From Ceratotherium simum simum (taxonomy: Eukaryota; Chordata; Mammalia; Perissodactyla; Rhinocerotidae): DNA of 64,000 bases. Of this stretch, positions 59,231 through 64,000 are shown one piece after another. Under the pieces are notes generated by a model that was given only the letters and a program-made list of their open reading frames with translations, made no database searches and was not told the origin of the DNA. Numbering within the stretch: position 1 is the first letter of the stretch; each line of letters starts with the position of its first letter. The translations under genes were made by a program, and so were the position numbers. Location: NCBI RefSeq assembly GCF_000283155.1, contig NW_004454262.1, positions 1,259,358 through 1,323,357 of the forward strand, written 5' to 3'.

Positions 59231-61320
59231 CAAGGCAAAAGTTAATTCTTTAACAAGACAAACGAACAAATTGATCAAGAGATAAAGCAAGTACAAAAAA
59301 ACCAACGAAATTAATGACAAAAATTAGAGGTGTTGCAGAGATTTAAACCCTAAGAGAATATTATGAACATCTTTACACCGATGTATTTGAAAACTTCAAT
59401 GAAATGGATATTTTTTTAGAGAAATATATACAACCAAAACTGACTTAAAATTTTGAGGAAAAAAATATAAAAGAAGTGAATAAGTACTTAAAAATAATCC
59501 AATAAAGAAAGCATCAGACCCAGAGTTATATATGAATAATAACCAGGCAACAAATATTTCCAACTTTATTTTAATTCTTTCAGTGATAATACAAGGAAGA
59601 ATGCCTCCCAAGTTATCTTATGCATTTACTATAAACTTGATACCAAAACTGAGAAGGATGTACGAAAAAGGAAAATTAAAGATCAATGTCACATGTGTAC
59701 GTAGATGTGAATAAACTGAATCTAACGATGTATGGGTATTCATTATAGTTGAGTTGAGTTGATTTTAGAAATGCAAGCTTGGGTCAATATTTTAAAATTA
59801 TTAATTATAATTTATCACACTAACAAATTAAAGAAGAAAACCATATAATTACTCCATTAAACAATTTAAAAATTGATCATTTAAATGTCTACTCATGAGA
59901 AAATCAATAGATTTTAGAGAGAAATCAACAGTTAATAGACTAACTAGAATAGAAATAGAATAGAAATGAATATACTTAAGGTAAAAGACATGTATAAAAA
60001 TACCTATAATAAACATAATATTAAATGGGGAAATACTAAAAGAATTCTTAAAAGTTAAATGTTTTTTAATTAAAATTTGTTTTAAATCACAAATGTCCAA
60101 TATCATGTATTGTATTTAACATCGTAATGCAAATCCTAGCCAGCCCAAACAGACAAGCAAAAAGTTATAAAAATTGACAAAAGTGAATTGTCTGTATTTT
60201 AGTAATGACCAGACAACATAATTTCACAAGATAACATTTAAAATAGCAATAATAATGTCAAGTACCTCGGAATAAACTTCTCATATAATCTAACCATTCA
60301 TGTAACATAAACAAAATGTAAATCCAAGGCATACATGAAAGAGGGACACAATAAATAGAGAAGCATACCATGTCTATAAGGGTAGAATCAATATCACAAA
60401 GATGTTCCTTCTCTTCCAAATTGCTCTATGGATTCAAGGCAATGACAATTTAAAATACCTACAGGGTGCTTTTTTAAATTTAGCTTAGTTTTGTTTTGTT
60501 AACTTGTCAGTCTGATTCTAAAATTTATTTGGAAAAGCAAAGAGGCGAGAATAACCATGACGTTCCTACAGAGAAGGACAGGCTGTGGAGACTTGCCTTC
60601 TGAAGTAGCAAGAGTCATTTTGCACGTGTAGTAAAGGAAAGTGAAGAAGTGGTGCAAAGACAAACAAATAGACAAAAAGAATAGAAGCTGAAGAGCAGAA
60701 TCACACATGGGAATGAGTGAGCTATTCAAGAAACGAATCTGAAACTTCTTTAATATATGATTGCACTGCGTTGTTTGTAAGGGTATAAGCATTGTCGTGG
60801 GTGAAATAAGATGGCCATTTGTCTGACACTGCACACAAAAGACAACTCCAGGTGCATTAAATACTTAGATGGAAAAGGCAAACTATTTAGGACAAACTGT
60901 TTACAACTATTAGGAAAAAATGTATGAGAATTTCTTTAAGACCTTCATCATATAGAAAAGCATTTCTTAAATTAAAAAAAAGTAAATTTTTAACCATAAA
61001 AGATAACTATTGATAAATTTTACCACAACACTGATGTTTATCAAAAGACCTAACAAAAGTGAAAAGACAGGCTGCAAACAGGGACATTTTTGCAACACAT
61101 TTCACTGATACATTTTATATAAATGTATAATAAATATGTAAATATAGATAAAGCACATTTATAAAATATACAGAAATAGTATAAAAATATGAGAAAACTC
61201 ACTGAAGCACCTACATTTTCCCTGACGGCATAGAGGTTTACCAAAATACCTAGAAATTATATACATAGACTTTAGACAATTAATTTAGTAGTTTATTTTA
61301 AAAAATAAAGTTAAGAAAAT
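59231..61320 (+). repeat. Old L1 ORF2 continuation
   Basis: 'aggcaaaagttaattcttta', 'ataccaaaactgagaaggat', 'agtacctcggaataaacttc', 'tccaaattgctctatggatt' and 'cataaaagataactattgat' follow ORF2 order from the end of the endonuclease through the C-terminal part. It is the same decay level as 48345-49070 and resumes where that block was interrupted. Confidence 0.6.
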
Positions 61321-61455
61321 GTGAAACTGACTTAGAATAATAAAGTTTTATATATCACTGAAACAAAATTATTTAAAACCTCTTGCTTTCAGTTTTGAAG
61401 CAATATCTTTTCCCCGAAGAACAGCATCTTTAACCCCCTTTTTCTAAACCAACAG
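61280..61455 (-). CDS. Candidate last exon of a minus-strand gene
   Basis: On the minus strand an acceptor 'atcctatctgcttaaag' precedes 61455. Joined in phase 1 to the exon at 61881-61983 it reads AVGLEKG, then hits a G5 run (61434-61438) where one extra base breaks the frame. With the run one base shorter the frame continues VKDAVLRGKDIASKLKARGF, K, then stop TAA at 61369-61371. A poly(A) signal AATAAA on this strand lies at 61292-61297, about 72 bases after the stop. The K/R-rich, well-formed peptide with stop and poly(A) signal looks like a real gene end. I do not recognise the protein. The extra base may be a sequencing error in a homopolymer, or mark a pseudogene. Confidence 0.45.
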
Positions 61456-61594
61456 CTTTAAGCAGATAGGATTATATGAATATCCTGGCTCTTCTCTTAG
61501 AATAACTTTGTTTTGATTAATTACTTACTTATTCTTTTCTAAGAGAAATTCATTAATAGCAAAGTATAATAAAAATAATCCTTTATAAAAACAA

Positions 61595-61790
61595 TGAAAT
61601 CTATAAAATATTAGGAGTATATTTAAAAATGTTCAAGACATAAAAATTTATAATGTCTTAAGGAACAATTTAAATAATGGAAACTTAGTCCAGATTTCTG
61701 AGTGCATCTGAACATCAAGATATTAAACTCCCCCAAAATAATCTATAAGTTTAATATAATTGAAATAAAAATTGAATTAAATATTTTTAT
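61595..61790 (+). repeat. Decayed L1 ORF2 scrap in intron
   Basis: 'aaatattaggagtatattta' and 'ggaacaatttaaataatgga' resemble the ORF2 'KYLGI' to 'WK' stretch. It lies in the putative intron between the two minus-strand exon candidates. Confidence 0.4.
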
Positions 61791-61880
61791 TTCAAAATAA
61801 AATATGACAGCTTATTCTAATGTCATCTGTAAAGATACTGGTAGTGAATGGATAAGGTTTAAAATGAAGAACAGTTTTAC

Positions 61881-61983
61881 CTTTTTTCAGTACACAAAGA
61901 TCTATTTTGTCTAATTTAACTCTGTCAATTATATCTTTGACACTCTTTACATCCTCCTTTGAGACGACTTGATCTGCCGAAAG
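61881..61983 (-). CDS. Candidate penultimate exon of a minus-strand gene
   Basis: 103 bases on the minus strand between acceptor 'taatgctcctctctcag' and donor 'aaaaaag/gtaaaactg'. One frame is open across it (34 codons plus one base, phase 0 in, phase 1 out). The peptide starts LSADQVVSKEDVKSVKDIID and ends in VLKK. The other two frames stop. The exit phase fits the entry phase of the candidate exon at 61455. The composition is charged, helical and unlike L1. I do not recognise the family. Further upstream exons would lie beyond 64 kb, past the L1 that begins at about 62016, 32 bases outside the acceptor. Confidence 0.5.
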
Positions 61984-62205
61984 CTGAGAGAGGAGCATTA
62001 AAAATCATTGTCTAGAGTGACGTCCTCAACACGGCGGAGTTAGCTGTTCCCTGTGTCTCTCCCCCTTCGAACTACAACTAAAAGGACATTCATGGATCTG
62101 CAGAGGATACCCACACAGCACACCAGGACGCCTGAGAGACCTGAGCAGCTGTATATCTGAAGGTGGATGGACTACCCTCCCTGAGGAGGTGGTGGAGATA
62201 GGTGA

Positions 62206-63240
62206 GCACCCTCTAGACCCCAGGCAGCCCAGCACACGTGTGCAACTACTATGTTCCTGGCTGGAGCGATCATAGCATCGCTGTAGCCCAGAGGGTAGGA
62301 GCATACCTCAGCACAACTATGGAAACAGGTGACGGCAGCCCTGAGGCCCCCAGGTGACCACTTCCCCATCTAGTAGGGGAGACCTCAGGGCCACACAGGC
62401 CACAGAGAGTGGCACAGGCTTGGACCCAGTGGGGAAGCCCTGCCTGCCAAGCACAAAGTCCGGTGCTACCTAGGAGCAGAGGGCAGCTGAGCTGCCGCTC
62501 AGGCAAACAAGCTCCCAGCTGCCATGAGCACCCATAGTACTGCTGCGGCCCCGAAGGGGGGAAGCATGTCTCAGCGGGACTGTGTGAGTGGGTGGCAGTG
62601 GCCCAGAGCCCCCATGTGATCACTCTTTCATCGAGTGGGAGAAACCACAACCCTACCGTGGTCCCAGGGAGTGGCTTTGGCTTGGTCCCAGAGGGGAGGT
62701 CCCACCCACCAAGCATAATGGCTGGTGCAACCTAGGAGCAGAGGGTGGCTGAGATTCCAGTCCGGACAAACAAGCTCCCAGCTGCTGTGAACACCCATAG
62801 TACTGCTGTGGCCCTGAAGGGGGAAGTGTGTCTTGGTGGGACTGTGATAGCAGGCACCAGTAGCCCTGAGCTCCTGTGTGATCACTCTCTCATCTGGTGG
62901 GAGACTCCACAATCCCACCCAGTCCCAGGGAGTGGCTTTGGCTCGGTCCCGGAGGGGAAGTGCCACCCACCAATGACAATGGCTGGTGCAACCTAGGAGC
63001 AGTGGGCAGCTGAGATGCCAGTCTGAGAAAACAAGCTACTGGCTGCCCTGAACACCCATAGTACTGCTGTGGCCAAGAAGCATGGAACACAATCTCTGGG
63101 GCCTGTGGGAGCAGGCAGCAGTGGCCCTGAGCCTCCCACATGACTACTTTCCCATTCGGTGGGAGACCCCACAGGGCCACTGTGATCCCAAGGAGTGACC
63201 CAGGCTTGGACAGGCACAGCTGACAGGGATCACGGCAGTG
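62206..63240 (+). repeat. About four 262 bp tandem monomers
   Basis: 'cctaggagcag' recurs at 62469, 62731 and 62992, and 'gctg(c/t)(g/a)gcc' at 62280, 62542, 62805 and 63066, giving a period of 261-263 bp. Monomer 1 is the most diverged. Serial promoter monomers are known from rodent L1s. The long minus-strand frames over this block (for example 62270-62716) are periodic by-products. Confidence 0.9.
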
Positions 63241-63312
63241 GAGTTAGATTACACAGCTGCTGCCCCCCCCCCAAGTGGCAGCAGGCAGAACCTGCATCCA
63301 GAAACTATCACT

Positions 63313-64000
63313 ATGCGCCAGCACAAATCCACTCCATCAAATGGTACAAAGAAATTTATTAATACTCCAGACCAGAAGGAAAAAGACAAACACCCAGAAA
63401 CCAATCCTGAAGGCATGGAAAACTACGATCTAAATGACAGAGAATTCAAGACAGCCATCATAAGAAAACTTAATGGGCTACAACAGAATTCTGAAAGACA
63501 ATTCAATGAAATCAGAAACCAAATTACTGAACAGAGGGAATTCTTCACAAAAGAGATCAAAACTATAAAGGAAAACCAAACAGAATTGTTAGAGATGAAA
63601 AACACAATGGATGAGATAAAGAAAAATCTGGAGTCCTTAAACAAGATGGCTGATAATATGGAGGATAGAATTAGCAATCTGGAAGATAGGAACACAGAAA
63701 TGCCTCAGATGGAGGAGGAGAGAGAACTTAGACTAAAAAGAAATGAAGAAATTCTCTGAGAAATATGTGACTACATTAGGAAATGCAACATAAGGATTAT
63801 AGGTATTCCAGAAGGAGAAGAGAGGTAAAAAAGGAGCAGAGAGCTTGTTCAAAGAAATAATAACTGAGAACTTCCCAAAACTGGAGATGGAGCTGGAATT
63901 ACACATAAAAGAAGCCAACAGGACTCCTAATTACATCAATGTAAAAAGACCTTCTCCAAGGCATATATTAGTAAAGCTGGCAAAAGTCAACAATAAAGAA
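63313..64000 (+). pseudogene. L1 ORF1, broken, cut by window end
   Basis: ATG at 63313 gives MRQHKSTPSNGTKKFINTPD, a basic N-terminus, then a long coiled coil (EIKTIKENQTELLEMKNTMD...). A TGA at 63757-63759 replaces an expected Arg codon. The frame then continues to 'IIGIPEGEER' and a TAA near 63827 caused by a one-base shift before 'gcagagagcttgttc'. The open frame that starts at 63238 extends into the 5' UTR, but 63313 fits the family start better. The C-terminal domain is outside the window. Confidence 0.85.

Larger units (their letters stand above)
62016..64000 (+). mobile_element. 5' part of a second L1, monomer-type 5' UTR
   Basis: Starts near 'gtgacgtcctcaacacggcg' (62018). A non-repeated leader (to about 62205) is followed by tandem monomers, then ORF1 from 63313, cut by the window end. 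The 5' UTR is unrelated by eye to that of the L1 at 51204, so two L1 lineages or promoter types are present. The left flank is the intron of the minus-strand gene candidate; the 3' end and TSD are outside the window. Confidence 0.85.

Noticed and set aside
62026..63217. Overlapping long minus-strand frames with repeated peptides
   Set aside because: They repeat every 262 bp with the L1 promoter monomers; antisense reading of a tandem repeat.

Overview
The window looks like nuclear DNA from an odd-toed ungulate (Perissodactyla), most likely horse or a close relative. The evidence is ten copies of the tRNA-derived ERE (equine repetitive element) SINE, with its typical head, tRNA-like B box and 'ttagctcagg...cttcctc' tail. 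They sit among generic placental repeats: L1, L2, MIR, L3/CR1, MER5A, MER20, and MaLR and ERV-L LTRs. There is no bacterial or viral gene organisation. Most long reading frames are chance frames or repeat relics. I recognise no complete cellular gene.

Layout. 1-8 kb: mostly single-copy DNA with L2 and MIR relics and one weak terminal-exon candidate near 7.34 kb. 8-23 kb: repeat-rich, with an ERE, an L1 3' end, a decayed L1 carrying three EREs, a MaLR LTR splitting a MIR, a 1.8 kb hAT-like element that received an L1 tail and an ERE, and a 3 kb 5'-truncated L1 at 19.9-22.9 kb. 23-40 kb: mainly single-copy DNA with old L1/L2 pieces, two MER5A, one MER20 and an ERE. Here lies a plus-strand 156 bp candidate coding exon (34763-34918). 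40-45 kb: an MLT1 LTR, two MLT2-like LTRs in opposite orientation, and an L3/CR1 relic that still shows an RT active-site motif.

45-61.3 kb is one nested stack. A very old L1 was hit by younger L1 tails and an MLT1 LTR. A second L1 3' portion in it was hit by EREs, and a nearly complete 6.9 kb L1 (51204-58146) then landed at the edge of one ERE. Its ORF1 and ORF2 are broken and its RT active site has changed from FADD to FAGD. 61.3-62.0 kb holds what look like the last two exons of a minus-strand gene, with a one-base frame problem in a G run. From about 62.02 kb to the window end is the 5' part of a different L1 whose 5' UTR is built of roughly four 262 bp tandem monomers, followed by a damaged ORF1.

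The genes do not form a pathway. The window records successive retrotransposon insertions, with at most two or three short exon candidates of host genes. Repeat family names come from remembered consensus features, not a database search. Boundaries without stated target-site duplications (TSDs) are approximate, within tens of bases.
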